Source: Candidatus Accumulibacter affinis (GTDB taxonomy: Bacteria; Pseudomonadota; Gammaproteobacteria; Burkholderiales; Rhodocyclaceae). Taken from it: a stretch of DNA of 50,614 nt. Where the stretch lies: the NCBI GenBank assembly GCA_016713625.1, contig JADJOT010000005.1, positions 1 through 50,614 on the forward strand. The letters run 5' to 3'. The notes under the pieces were generated by a model. That model was given only the letters and a program-made list of their open reading frames with translations. It was not told the origin of the DNA and did no database searches. Positions 9,763 through 18,778 of this stretch are shown piece after piece. A program made the translations under genes and the position numbers. Position 1 is the first letter of the stretch, and each line of letters starts with the position of its first letter.

Positions 9763-11295
9763 TCAAAGATAGTGGCTGGCCAGCAGGGCCGCCAGCAGCG
9801 CGGCGATCAGCGCCAGCCATCGCCCCTGCTGGCGCTGGCCACGCGCCAGTTCGGCCAGCACCGGCGCGAGCTCGGGCGCTTTCGACTGCGCCAGCGCCTG
9901 GTAAACCAGCCGGGGCAACTGTGGCAGGGTGCGTGCCCAGTAGGGGGCTTCCTGCTGCACGCCGTGCTGGAAAGCACGACCGCCGAGCTGCTCGCTCATC
10001 CAGCGTTCCAGAAAAGGCTTGGCGGTTTTCCAGAGGTCGAGGTTGGGGTCGAGTTGTCGCCCCAGTCCCTCGATGTTGAGCAGGGTTTTTTGCAGCATGA
10101 ACAGTTGCGGCTGGATCTCGACGTTGAAGCGCCGCGAGGTCTGGAAGAGGCGCAGGAGAACGCGGCCGAACGAGATTTCGTGTAGTGGCCGGTCGAAGAT
10201 CGGCTCGCAGACCGCGCGGATGGCGGCCTCGAACTCATCGGCACGAGTTTCGGGTGGCGCCCAGCCGGCTTCGATGTGCGCCATCGCCACGCGTTTGTAG
10301 TCGCGCTGGAAGAAGGCGAGGAAGTTCTGCGCGAGATAATTCTTGTCGTTGTCGGTCAAGGTTCCGACGATGCCGAAGTCGAGCGCGATATAGCTGCCGT
10401 GATGGTCTGCATCGGTGGCGATGAAGATATTGCCGGGGTGCATGTCGGCGTGAAAGAAACCGTCACGAAACACCTGCGTGAAGAAGATCTCGACGCCGGC
10501 GCGCGACAGGGCCGGCAGATCGACGCCGGCGGCGACCAACGCTTCGGTGTGACTGATCGGGATGCCGTGCATACGCTCCATGACCATCACCGTTGTCGTG
10601 CATTGATCCCAGTGTACTTCGGGTACCTGTAGCAACTGCGAGCCGGCGAAGTTGCGCCGCAGTTGCGAACAGTTGGCTGCTTCGCGCATCAGGTCGAGCT
10701 CGTCGTAGAGGTACTTGGCAAACTCAGCGACGACTTCGCGCGGTTTCAGCCGCTTGCCGTCCGACCACGCTTTCTCGAGCAGACCGGCCAGGGTTTCCAG
10801 CAAGGCCAGATCGTTGGCGATGACGCTGTGCATCTCCGGTCGCAGGATCTTGACCGCAACCTCATGGCCGCCGTCTTCCGGTCGTAGCCGGGCGAAATGG
10901 ACCTGGGCAATCGAGGCGCTGGCCACCGGCGTCGAGTCGAACTCGGCAAACACCTCACTGGCAGGCCGGCCATAGGCTTTCTCGATCTGCGCCAGCGCCA
11001 GTGCCGAGGAGAACGGCGGCACGCGATCCTGCAGCTTGGCCAGTTCATCGGCGATGTCGGTACGCAGCAGGTCGCGACGCGTCGACAGCACCTGGCCAAA
11101 CTTGACAAAGATCGGTCCGAGCGATTCCAGTGCCAGGCGCAGGCGAACGGCCGGTGGTGTATCGAAGCGTCGCCAGAAATGCAGGCAACGCGACAGGGCC
11201 GCCAGGCGACCGCTGGGCTCGTGTTCGAGAATCATCTCGTCGAGGCCGTAGCGGCTCGCAATACTCAGGATTTTGGCGAGGCGGAAAATTCGCAC
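9763..11295 (-). CDS. ubiB: ubiquinone biosynthesis atypical kinase/ATPase UbiB
   Basis: UbiB is a membrane-anchored protein-kinase-like ATPase needed for ubiquinone synthesis. The 510-residue protein has the diagnostic KFGQ motif (residues 65-68, in FVKFGQVLSTR), the invariant lysine in AVKILRP, the HADMHPGN catalytic loop and the IALDFGIVG metal-binding motif. Two hydrophobic segments at the C-terminus (about 480-508) would anchor it. It stands alone between maf and the ChbG-like gene; other ubi genes are not here. Confidence 0.94.
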   Translation of the reverse strand: MRIFRLAKILSIASRYGLDEMILEHEPSGRLAALSRCLHFWRRFDTPPAVRLRLALESLGPIFVKFGQVLSTRRDLLRTDIADELAKLQDRVPPFSSALALAQIEKAYGRPASEVFAEFDSTPVASASIAQVHFARLRPEDGGHEVAVKILRPEMHSVIANDLALLETLAGLLEKAWSDGKRLKPREVVAEFAKYLYDELDLMREAANCSQLRRNFAGSQLLQVPEVHWDQCTTTVMVMERMHGIPISHTEALVAAGVDLPALSRAGVEIFFTQVFRDGFFHADMHPGNIFIATDADHHGSYIALDFGIVGTLTDNDKNYLAQNFLAFFQRDYKRVAMAHIEAGWAPPETRADEFEAAIRAVCEPIFDRPLHEISFGRVLLRLFQTSRRFNVEIQPQLFMLQKTLLNIEGLGRQLDPNLDLWKTAKPFLERWMSEQLGGRAFQHGVQQEAPYWARTLPQLPRLVYQALAQSKAPELAPVLAELARGQRQQGRWLALIAALLAALLASHYL

Positions 11296-11414
11296 GGCTG
11301 GCGGCAGATTGGAGGTCCGGAAAGGATCGAGTTTACACAGAAACGAGGGCTATCGCTCTGCCCTGATACCGATAACTTCGTCGTGTGCCCTGGCTGATGG
11401 CCAGGTGACTGCGG

Positions 11415-12311
11415 TCAGTCTTGTCGCCCACTCCGGACCTGCTCGTCGGCCAAACGCTCCCGGTCTCTCGACAGGCGGCAAACGCTCACGCCATGCTCTT
11501 CGATCCAGGTCGCGAAATGGCGGTCGGAGAGAACCGAGAACTCGCGTACACGCTGCGCTCCGATGGCGTCGCCTGCGTGCGCAGAACGCGCCGGGTGACA
11601 CATCAGCAGATCGCCGTCGTGTGCATCCGCAAGCCAGGACCGGAACAAGTTGCGGTATTGCTCAGGACTTGCCGAGAAGCCATAAACCCCCAGGAGGCGG
11701 CGGTTCATCGGCAGGCCGGCGGCAGTCGTCAGGCGGCGCATGGTCCGGCCACCGAGCAGGGCGATGACCTGCGCCTTCAAGCGCTGTGCCTGACTCATCG
11801 CCGTACTGCCTACGGTCTGCGTCGAGCGCAGCCAGATGTCTCGCCCCGGATAGCGTTGCGCAATGCTGGCCAGCAGCTGCTCGCGAATCACCGGCAATTG
11901 ATGCACATGCTGGTGGCCGTCGACGAAATCCGGGGGGCGGCCAAAGCGGGTCTCGAAATCCTCGAACTGGCCACGAATGGTAGCGGCGACGCGATGTGCC
12001 GGCAGTCGTCGCGTGTAGCAGGCCGCGATCAGACGTGCCAGCGGCAGGCAGAATTGGTCATCGACCAGGGACTCGGTAAAATTGAGGTGGAGTCCGATGT
12101 CCACCGGCAGTTGCAACAGCGCCGGTGTATGCTCACTCAAAGTGGGCCCCTGCGTCAGACAGCTGACCGCACTGAGGCGGCCTCCCCGGGCCAGTTCGAG
12201 AATCCCCGCATCGATCCCGGCGCTCATCCCGAAGTCGTCGGCGCAGATGGCAATTCGCTTGCCAGGCGGTTGTGGGGACGCTGTCAGCGCCTTGTTATAG
12301 GTACTTTGCAT
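11415..12311 (-). CDS. YdjC/ChbG-family carbohydrate deacetylase
   Basis: This 298-residue protein belongs to the YdjC/ChbG (HpnK-like) family of metal-dependent deacetylases acting on N-acetyl sugars. The metal and catalytic motifs are present: ICADDFGMS near residue 25, DIGLHLNFTES and the histidine pair in DGHQHVHQLP. It lies next to genes for sugar-lipid transfer, so the substrate may be a lipid-linked aminosugar, similar in role to ArnD; this is inference. The ATG at 12311 faces the gtrA start and the two share bases; I see no clear ribosome binding site, so the true start may be slightly internal. Confidence 0.82.
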   Translation of the reverse strand: MQSTYNKALTASPQPPGKRIAICADDFGMSAGIDAGILELARGGRLSAVSCLTQGPTLSEHTPALLQLPVDIGLHLNFTESLVDDQFCLPLARLIAACYTRRLPAHRVAATIRGQFEDFETRFGRPPDFVDGHQHVHQLPVIREQLLASIAQRYPGRDIWLRSTQTVGSTAMSQAQRLKAQVIALLGGRTMRRLTTAAGLPMNRRLLGVYGFSASPEQYRNLFRSWLADAHDGDLLMCHPARSAHAGDAIGAQRVREFSVLSDRHFATWIEEHGVSVCRLSRDRERLADEQVRSGRQD

Positions 12312-12702
12312 GGCAGGAATGATCAGGCAGCTCGTGTGCTTTGTTGCCGTCGGCTGCGCCGCGGCGGCAACCCATTGGCTGGTAGCGGTCGGCTGCGTCG
12401 CCGTCTGGCGCCTCCCGCCGCTGCTGGCCAACGTTCTCGGATGGCTGGTGGCTTTTCTGGTTTCGTTCAGCGGTCATTATCGACTGACCTTTCGTCATCA
12501 GCGCAAGTCGCTGGCTTTGGCATGTGGCCGCTTCTTCGTTGTTTCAGCAACCGGGTTCATGATCAACGAACTGAGCTATGCCTGGTTGCTGCACGTCACC
12601 GACATTCCGTATGACCTGCTGCTGGCCGGGATTCTCGTGGCGATTGCCGTGCTCACCTTTGTGCTCAGTCGTTTCTGGGCATTTCGGGGCAGTGCGCCCT
12701 GA
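12310..12702 (+). CDS. GtrA-family membrane protein
   Basis: This 130-residue protein has four hydrophobic helices and the GtrA pattern (IRQLVCFVAVGCAAAATHW at the start; NVLGWLVAFLVSFSGHYRLTF in the middle; SRFWAFRG at the end). GtrA proteins are thought to flip polyprenyl-phosphate-linked sugars across the inner membrane. It sits between a deacetylase and a GT39 transferase on the opposite strand, and its last 38 nt overlap the GT39 gene tail to tail. The start could be ATG 12310 or ATG 12319. Confidence 0.85.
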   Translation: MAGMIRQLVCFVAVGCAAAATHWLVAVGCVAVWRLPPLLANVLGWLVAFLVSFSGHYRLTFRHQRKSLALACGRFFVVSATGFMINELSYAWLLHVTDIPYDLLLAGILVAIAVLTFVLSRFWAFRGSAP

Positions 12703-14236
12703 GCGCAGCCGGCTCGACCCGCCACCAGACGTGCTTCTCGTCGGAGGCGAAAATCGGCTGGTCCTCCAACCAGGGCAGGAATCTGCTCGCCCGCGGCCTC
12801 CCCCATATCCACACCACGCCGGAGCCGGGATTGCAGAGCCTGGCAGCAAGCTGCGGGATGGTGAGTAGTGCGGATGGCTGGCTGTGACGGTCGAATTCGC
12901 TGGCGTCGAGGAGTTCCTTTCGCCAATTGTCGCGCCTGGGGATTTCCGGATCGTCCCAATCGCTGACCACCCACGCCGGTTTGCTTGCTCGCAGATAGAA
13001 GGGCAGGTCGTACTGGTACTCATCGAGCATCACCAGCTGGTCTTCCGGCTGCCAGGCAGGCGCGGCCCTGCTGGCCAGCGGCCTGGCCGAGACCTTGTCG
13101 GCGAGGGCGACGCCGATCACCAGCGCAATACAGGCCAGGGCGGCCAGGCCAAGGGTGCCGGCATACCAGCGCTGCGCACGTAGCCGGTCACGTTCCAGCC
13201 AAAGCGAAAACGTTTCGGCAATCAGGTAGGCAAGAGGAGGAATCGCCGGCAGGATGTATCCGATCAGTTTGGAACTGGGCAGGGAAAAGAAGACGACGAT
13301 CAGCACCAGCCAGATCACCATCAGGCTGCGCAAGTCGCCTGATCCAGGATCGGCTCGGCAGGTCTTGTGGAATACTCGTGCAAGCCATGGCGACCAGGGC
13401 AAAGCACCGAGGAAAATGAGTGGGACGTAAAACCAGAAGGCCAACTGGTTATTGAAACCGGTTTCAGAAAACCGCCGGAAGTGATGATAGACGACAAAAT
13501 AATCGAAGAATCCCGGGTAGGAATGCTGCATCCAGAAAAACCACGGCAGCGCGATCAGCCCCAGGAGCAAGAACCCGGGTAGCCAGAGCATGGCCGCAAT
13601 CAATCGCCACGACCGCCGCCAGAGCAGCCAGAAAAACAGCACGCCGGCAGGTAAGACAATGCCGATCAGCCCCTTGGCAAGGACGCCGAGGGCGGCCAGG
13701 GCGTACATTCTGGCCAGGGCCGGGCGGTGGGGAAGGCCTTTTTCCAGACGAAGGACCGCCTCGGCGCCCGCCAGAACCGTCAGTGAAATCAGGCCGGCAA
13801 CCAGCATGTCGAGATTGGCGAATTGAGCCCCGGCATAGAAGATTGGCTGCGTGAGCAGAATGACGACGGTCAGCGTGGCGACCTGGCTGTTCCGGTAGCG
13901 CCGGATGAACAGATACAGGCCAGCGGCGGCGAATGTCGCAGCCAGCAGCGAGGCGGCTCGCGCAGGCAGCTCGTGGACCCCGAAAACGCTCAGGCTCAAG
14001 GCGCTCAGCCAATAAAACAAGGGGGGCTTGTGGAAGAACGGCATGCCGTCGAGCCGGGGCACCAGCCAGTCACCGGAAGTCAGCATTTCCCAGGCAATGC
14101 CGACATAGCGCCCTTCGTCGGCCAGCATCAGCGGCCGGATTCCGGCAGTAGCGGCCAGCCAGACCGCAGCCACCAGGATCACCGGCAGTGCCGACCGGGT
14201 ATCGACAAATCGCGACAGCACAGCCACTCGGGTCAT
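12665..14236 (-). CDS. ArnT-like glycosyltransferase (GT39/GT83, PMT family)
   Basis: This 523-residue integral membrane protein has about ten to twelve hydrophobic helices. The first periplasmic loop holds DEGRYVGIAWEM with the catalytic acid of the PMT/ArnT fold, followed by DWLVPRLDGMPFFHKPPLFYW. Such enzymes move a sugar from a polyprenyl phosphate to lipid A or another acceptor outside the inner membrane. Together with the GT2 gene 10 nt upstream and gtrA it forms a make-flip-transfer cassette. The acceptor cannot be told from sequence. I prefer the ATG at 14236 over a TTG one codon earlier. Confidence 0.88.
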   Translation of the reverse strand: MTRVAVLSRFVDTRSALPVILVAAVWLAATAGIRPLMLADEGRYVGIAWEMLTSGDWLVPRLDGMPFFHKPPLFYWLSALSLSVFGVHELPARAASLLAATFAAAGLYLFIRRYRNSQVATLTVVILLTQPIFYAGAQFANLDMLVAGLISLTVLAGAEAVLRLEKGLPHRPALARMYALAALGVLAKGLIGIVLPAGVLFFWLLWRRSWRLIAAMLWLPGFLLLGLIALPWFFWMQHSYPGFFDYFVVYHHFRRFSETGFNNQLAFWFYVPLIFLGALPWSPWLARVFHKTCRADPGSGDLRSLMVIWLVLIVVFFSLPSSKLIGYILPAIPPLAYLIAETFSLWLERDRLRAQRWYAGTLGLAALACIALVIGVALADKVSARPLASRAAPAWQPEDQLVMLDEYQYDLPFYLRASKPAWVVSDWDDPEIPRRDNWRKELLDASEFDRHSQPSALLTIPQLAARLCNPGSGVVWIWGRPRASRFLPWLEDQPIFASDEKHVWWRVEPAALRAHCPEMPRND

Positions 14237-14246
14237 CAACGCACGC

Positions 14247-15242
14247 TCAGGATTCGCTGTCGGGTAACTTCTGGCCGATGTTCTGTTTGACTACGTAAAG
14301 GGGACGCTGTTTTACCTCGTCGAAAATTCGCGCGATATAGGCACCGATCGTACCCAGGGCAAGCAGATTGATTCCCGAGAAGAAGAACATTCCGGTGACG
14401 ATGGTCGTCCAGCCGGAGACGTTATGCCCATTGATGAAATACTCGACCACCAACTCGGCGCCATAGAGAAAAGCGAGAATGGCCAGCAGGCTCCCGAGCA
14501 CATTGAACGCGCGCAGAGGCCAGGTCGAGAAGGCGGTGATGCCATCGACGGCAAAGTGAATCAGTTGCAGCAGGTTGAAGTGGGTCTGCCCGTGCATGCG
14601 TTCTGAGGGAACGTAGAGCATCGGCTCGGCCTTGAAGCCAACCCAGGCGTAGAGCCCCTTCATGAAGCGGGTACGCTCAGGCAGGCGAATCAGGGCGTCC
14701 ACGACCTGCCTGTCCAGCAAACGAAAATCGCCGGCGTCCGGGGGGATACGCAGTCGCTGCCCCTGCCCCAGGATACCGTAGAACATCGACGCACCGACCC
14801 GCTTCAGCCAGGGTTCCTCGGTACGGTTCTTTTTCACCGCATAGACGGTGTCGATACCGACTTTCCAGCGTTCGAGCATTTTCGGGATGAGCGCGAGCGG
14901 GTGCTGCAGATCGGCATCAAGACAGACCACCACTTCGCCGCTGGTCGCTTCGAGCCCGGCGCTAAGCGCTGCCTCTTTCCCGAAGTTGCGCGACAACTGC
15001 AGATAGTAAAAGCCCGGGTTGCTGCTTGCCAGGCTGGTCAACAGCTGTGGCGTATGGTCGCTGCTGCCATCATCGACGACGATGATCTCCCAGGCGGAAC
15101 TGATTTGCTGTAGCAACTCGGCCAGGTCGGGCAGCAGCACGACCAGATTGTCATGCTCATTGAGGGCCGGAACAACACAGCTGACGCGTGGTCTTTCGCT
15201 TCGATGGCCGTGCGGAATTGTGGGATACAGACTTGAGATCAT
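14247..15242 (-). CDS. GT2 polyprenyl-phosphate glycosyltransferase (ArnC/GtrB/DPM1-like)
   Basis: This 331-residue protein has a GT2 domain: SCVVPALNEHDNL, IIVVDDGSSDHT, the DADLQHP metal motif and a FMKGLYAWVGF segment, followed by two C-terminal membrane helices (about 238-260 and 272-298). This is the layout of enzymes that load a sugar onto undecaprenyl phosphate at the cytoplasmic face. The ATG at 15242 has GGAG seven bases before it on the minus strand. It leads the operon with the GT39 gene. The sugar is unknown. Confidence 0.9.
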   Translation of the reverse strand: MISSLYPTIPHGHRSERPRVSCVVPALNEHDNLVVLLPDLAELLQQISSAWEIIVVDDGSSDHTPQLLTSLASSNPGFYYLQLSRNFGKEAALSAGLEATSGEVVVCLDADLQHPLALIPKMLERWKVGIDTVYAVKKNRTEEPWLKRVGASMFYGILGQGQRLRIPPDAGDFRLLDRQVVDALIRLPERTRFMKGLYAWVGFKAEPMLYVPSERMHGQTHFNLLQLIHFAVDGITAFSTWPLRAFNVLGSLLAILAFLYGAELVVEYFINGHNVSGWTTIVTGMFFFSGINLLALGTIGAYIARIFDEVKQRPLYVVKQNIGQKLPDSES

Positions 15243-15424
15243 GATCAATCTCCACGCACAAGGCGTTTTACGGGCAGCGGACGTTGCGGCGCGCAGCAAG
15301 CCACTGCCGAAACCCCGCAATCTAACACAAAGTCATACCGTTTGCTGCACTTCGGGCACCGCCAGGGCTCCAGACGTGGCTGCAGAGTATCCCAATCAAT
15401 CGCACGAGCGCGCCTTGTGCATCG

Positions 15425-15430
15425 TATAAT
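15425..15430 (+). promoter_or_regulatory. probable -10 box for argS
   Basis: A perfect TATAAT is centred about 40 nt before the argS ATG. No good -35 hexamer stands 16-18 nt upstream, so the assignment rests on the -10 and its position. Confidence 0.4.
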
Positions 15431-15467
15431 CAGGGGCTTGTCCCAATTCTCCGCCAGAAACACCCCG

Positions 15468-17240
15468 ATGAGTCACGATCTCAAGTCCCACCTCGCCGAA
15501 CTGATGCGTGCAGCACTGCTTAGCGTTGCGCCAACCGAGTCCGCCACCAGCATCCATATCGAGCGCCCAAAGCAGGCTGCGCACGGTGATTTCTCCTGCA
15601 ATCTGGCGATGCAGCTGGCCCGGTCGATCAAACGCAACCCGCGGCAACTGGCGCAGCTGCTGGTTTCGGAGTTGCCCTATTCGGTCTTGGTCGACACCGC
15701 CGAAGTTGCGGGTGCCGGTTTCATCAATTTTCGCGTGTCAGCGGCTGCGAAGCTCGAGGTGGTGCGCAGTATTCTTGAGCAGGGAGACGCTTTCGGCCGC
15801 TCGACTGCCGGCGACCGGCGCAAGGTGCTGGTCGAGTTCGTCTCGGCCAATCCGACCGGGCCGCTGCACGTCGGTCATGGCCGCGGTGCCGCCTACGGCG
15901 ACAGCCTCTGCAAACTGCTCGACTTTGCCGGCTGGGATGTGACGAGCGAATACTACGTGAACGATGCCGGCCGTCAGATGGACATCCTGGCAGTGTCGAC
16001 GTGGCTGCGCTACCTGGATTTGTGCAGCCCGGGTGCCGAACACCTGCCGTTTCCTGCCAACGCCTATCAGGGCGATTACGTACGCGACATGGCCAGACAG
16101 TTGTTTGCCGCGCATGCGGGGCGATATCTGCGACCAACCGCCAGCATCTGCGACGGTCTGGCGGGCCTGCCTGACGGCGCACGCACCGACGCCGCTGCGG
16201 CACAACAGCGTGAAGCCCACCTCGACAGCTTGATCGTCAAGGCCAGGCACTTGCTTGGCGAGGAGTGGACCTACCTGCACGACTTCGTGCTGACCGAGCA
16301 ACTTGCCGACTGCCGTGGCGATCTCGAGGAATCGGGGGTGCATTTCGACATCTGGTTTTCCGAGCAATCGCTGTTTTCCATCGGCCTCGTCGCGCGCTGT
16401 GTCGAGCGGCTCGAAAAGAGCGGTCATCTCTACGTTCAGGATGGTGCCCGCTGGTTCCGCTCAACGGCCTTCGGCGACGAGAAGGATCGCGTCGTGCAGC
16501 GTGACAACGGCCTGTACACCTACTTCGCTTCCGACATCGCTTACCACCTCAACAAGTACGAACGCGGTTTCCAGCGCATCATCAATGTCTGGGGAGCGGA
16601 TCACCACGGCTATATTCCCCGCGTCAGAGGGGCGATCAGCGCGCTGGGACTCGACCCCGAGCTGCTGGAGGTCGCGCTGGTCCAGTTCGCGGTGCTCTAC
16701 CGCTCGGGCTGGAAGGCCCAGATGTCTACCCGGTCGGGCGATTTTGTCACCCTGCGCACCCTGCGCGAGGATGTCGGTAACGACGCCTGCCGTTTCTTCT
16801 ACGTGCTGCGCAAATCCGATCAGCACCTCGAGTTCGATCTCGATCTGGCCAAGAGCGAGTCCAACGACAACCCGGTCTATTACATCCAGTACGCGCACGC
16901 CCGCGTCTGCTCGCTGCTGGGGCTATGGGGGGGCGAACAAAAGACGCTCACCGCGGCCCAGCTTGAACTGCTCGACAGCCCACATCAGCTGGCGCTGGCG
17001 GCCAGGCTTGGCGGCTTTCCAGAGGTCGTCGAAACCGCCGCCAGCGAGTTGGCACCGCACCTGATTGCTTTCTATCTCAAGGATCTGGCGGCCGAGTTTC
17101 ACAGCTACTACAATGCCGAGCGCATCCTGGTCGACGAACCCGCGCTGCAGTGCGCGCGTGTCGCGCTGGCAGCTGCCGTCAGGCAGGTGATCCATAATGG
17201 GATGGCGATTCTCGGCGTCAGTTGCCCGGAATCGATGTAA
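15468..17240 (+). CDS. argS: arginyl-tRNA synthetase
   Basis: ArgS charges tRNA-Arg with arginine. The 590-residue protein contains the class I signature SANPTGPLHVGHGRG (HVGH at 134-137), the YYVNDAGRQ segment typical of ArgRS, a degenerate second motif (AQMSTRSG in place of KMSKS, normal for this enzyme) and the C-terminal anticodon-binding domain with YYIQYAHARVCSL. The ATG at 15468 matches the family start. The SPOR-domain gene follows 20 nt later and dsbA after that. Confidence 0.97.
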   Translation: MSHDLKSHLAELMRAALLSVAPTESATSIHIERPKQAAHGDFSCNLAMQLARSIKRNPRQLAQLLVSELPYSVLVDTAEVAGAGFINFRVSAAAKLEVVRSILEQGDAFGRSTAGDRRKVLVEFVSANPTGPLHVGHGRGAAYGDSLCKLLDFAGWDVTSEYYVNDAGRQMDILAVSTWLRYLDLCSPGAEHLPFPANAYQGDYVRDMARQLFAAHAGRYLRPTASICDGLAGLPDGARTDAAAAQQREAHLDSLIVKARHLLGEEWTYLHDFVLTEQLADCRGDLEESGVHFDIWFSEQSLFSIGLVARCVERLEKSGHLYVQDGARWFRSTAFGDEKDRVVQRDNGLYTYFASDIAYHLNKYERGFQRIINVWGADHHGYIPRVRGAISALGLDPELLEVALVQFAVLYRSGWKAQMSTRSGDFVTLRTLREDVGNDACRFFYVLRKSDQHLEFDLDLAKSESNDNPVYYIQYAHARVCSLLGLWGGEQKTLTAAQLELLDSPHQLALAARLGGFPEVVETAASELAPHLIAFYLKDLAAEFHSYYNAERILVDEPALQCARVALAAAVRQVIHNGMAILGVSCPESM

Positions 17241-17260
17241 TCGGAGAACAGAGGACTTCC

Positions 17261-18058
17261 ATGAGTCAGGACATGAAACCCCGCAAGACGCCACCCGCCA
17301 GGAAGTCGGGAGGAAGCACCCTGCTCGGCCTGTTCATCGGTCTGGTAATCGGTGTAATCGGCGTTGCCGGCGTGGTTTGGTACATCAACAAGGCGCCTTT
17401 GCCGTTCACCACCACCGGCCAACAACCCAAACTGCCGCCGCCCGTCGCCAGCAAGACGCCGCCAGCAGCCTCTCCCGAAGTGCCGCCGGTCGCCTCGGCA
17501 CCCGTGGCACTGCCCGGCAAGCCCGGCGACCCGATCGGCGAGAAGCCTCGCTTTGATTTTTACAAGATCCTGCCGGGCAAGGCGGAGGCGATTCCGGATC
17601 CCAAACCGGAGGAAGCCAAGCCAGCCGAGGCCAGGCCGACGGCGGGGAAGCCTACCGAGACCAAGCCGATCGAGGCCAAAGCCGGCGAAGCGAAACCGGC
17701 TGACGGCAAGCCGGCAGATAGCAAGCCGGCAGATAGCAAGGCCGCCTCCAGCAAGACCGCAGAGGCCAAGGCAGCCGACAGCAAGCCAGCCGAGAGTGCC
17801 AAGAGCAAGGCCGACAATACGCTCAAGGACCCGATCTACCTGCAGGCTGGATCGTTCCAGAGCGCGAGTGATGCGGACAACCAGAAGGCAAGGCTGGCCT
17901 TGCTCGGCGCTGAGGCGCGAATACAGCAGGTGATGCTGCAGGACAAGGTGTGGTATCGCGTGCGCATCGGGCCATATCACAAGATGGACGATGTCAATCA
18001 TCTGCGCGCCGATCTTGCCAGGCAGGGCATCGACGCCAACGTGGTCAAGAAGGACTGA
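17261..18058 (+). CDS. SPOR-domain, FtsN-like inner-membrane protein
   Basis: This 265-residue protein has a short basic cytoplasmic tail, one membrane helix (about residues 18-38), a long linker rich in Lys, Pro, Ala and Glu (about 45-190), and a C-terminal SPOR domain (PIYLQAGSFQSASDADNQ to the end) that binds denuded glycan strands at the septum. The layout matches FtsN and related division proteins. The linker contains a perfect 15-bp tandem repeat at 17708-17737. AGAGGA precedes the ATG. The order argS-SPOR-dsbA is common in betaproteobacteria. Confidence 0.88.
   Translation: MSQDMKPRKTPPARKSGGSTLLGLFIGLVIGVIGVAGVVWYINKAPLPFTTTGQQPKLPPPVASKTPPAASPEVPPVASAPVALPGKPGDPIGEKPRFDFYKILPGKAEAIPDPKPEEAKPAEARPTAGKPTETKPIEAKAGEAKPADGKPADSKPADSKAASSKTAEAKAADSKPAESAKSKADNTLKDPIYLQAGSFQSASDADNQKARLALLGAEARIQQVMLQDKVWYRVRIGPYHKMDDVNHLRADLARQGIDANVVKKD
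17708..17737. repeat. 15-bp tandem duplication in the SPOR-protein linker
   Basis: AAGCCGGCAGATAGC occurs twice in a row (17708-17722 and 17723-17737), encoding KPADS-KPADS. The unit is a multiple of three, so linker length can change without a frameshift. Confidence 0.9.
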
Positions 18059-18073
18059 GAGAGGAGAAACTGA

Positions 18074-18721
18074 ATGTATTCACCTATTGCTGGCTGGTTG
18101 ATCGGCGTTGCCCTGGCCACCCTGGCAATGGTTCTGCCGGCTCAGGCCGAACTCGCGGTCGGTCGCGATTACGTAGCGATCGTTCCTGCCCAGATGGCCG
18201 ACAATCCGGCCAAGATCGAAGTGATCGAGTTCTTTTCGTATGGCTGTCCGCATTGCAGCGAATTCAATCCGACGGTCAGCAAGTGGTCGGCCACGCTGCC
18301 GAGCGATGTCGCCTTCAAGCGCGTGCCGGTATCTTTCGCACGTCCGCAGTGGGCGAGCCTGGCCAGACTCTTCTATGCGCTGGAAGTTACCGGCGATCTG
18401 AGCAGGCTCGATAGCGCCGTCTTCGATGCCCTGCACAAGAAGGGCGACAAGCTCTACGACGACAAGAGCATCATCGAGTGGGTGACCGCGCAAGGCATCG
18501 ACGCCAAAAAGTTCACCGCTGCCTACAACTCCTTCGGGGTGGTCAGCAAGGCCAAGCGCGCCGACCAGATGGCCCAGGCCTACAAGATCCAGGGCGTCCC
18601 GGCAATCGCTGTCGACGGCAAATACCTGGTCACCGGCAAGGAAACCAAGGGTCACGCCGATCTGTTGGCGCTGACCGATCAGGTGATCGGCATGGCGCGT
18701 GCCGACCGCAAAAAGAAGTGA
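18074..18721 (+). CDS. dsbA: thiol:disulfide interchange protein DsbA
   Basis: DsbA introduces disulfide bonds into periplasmic proteins. The 215-residue precursor has a signal peptide ending at about residue 26 (VLPAQA) and a thioredoxin-like domain with the redox centre Cys58-Pro-His-Cys61 in FFSYGCPHCSEF. The cis-proline loop is visible as GVPAIAVDGKY. The segment between them is the helical insert of the DsbA fold. It starts 15 nt after the SPOR gene and probably shares its transcript. Confidence 0.95.
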   Translation: MYSPIAGWLIGVALATLAMVLPAQAELAVGRDYVAIVPAQMADNPAKIEVIEFFSYGCPHCSEFNPTVSKWSATLPSDVAFKRVPVSFARPQWASLARLFYALEVTGDLSRLDSAVFDALHKKGDKLYDDKSIIEWVTAQGIDAKKFTAAYNSFGVVSKAKRADQMAQAYKIQGVPAIAVDGKYLVTGKETKGHADLLALTDQVIGMARADRKKK

Positions 18722-18778
18722 CGCCTCGCCTGAAATCCAGGCTTCTCCCCTGCTGAAGGTCTTTATTAGCGGTGCCTC

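Noticed and set aside
15245..15463. 72-codon minus-strand frame with a WRCPKC motif between the GT2 gene and argS
   Set aside because: It fits the gap neatly, but has only one CxxC pair, a GTG start without a binding site, and overlaps the likely argS promoter. Kept as a very weak candidate.
18728..18742. GCCTG/CAGGC stem after dsbA as terminator
   Set aside because: Five-bp stem without a T run; too weak to call.
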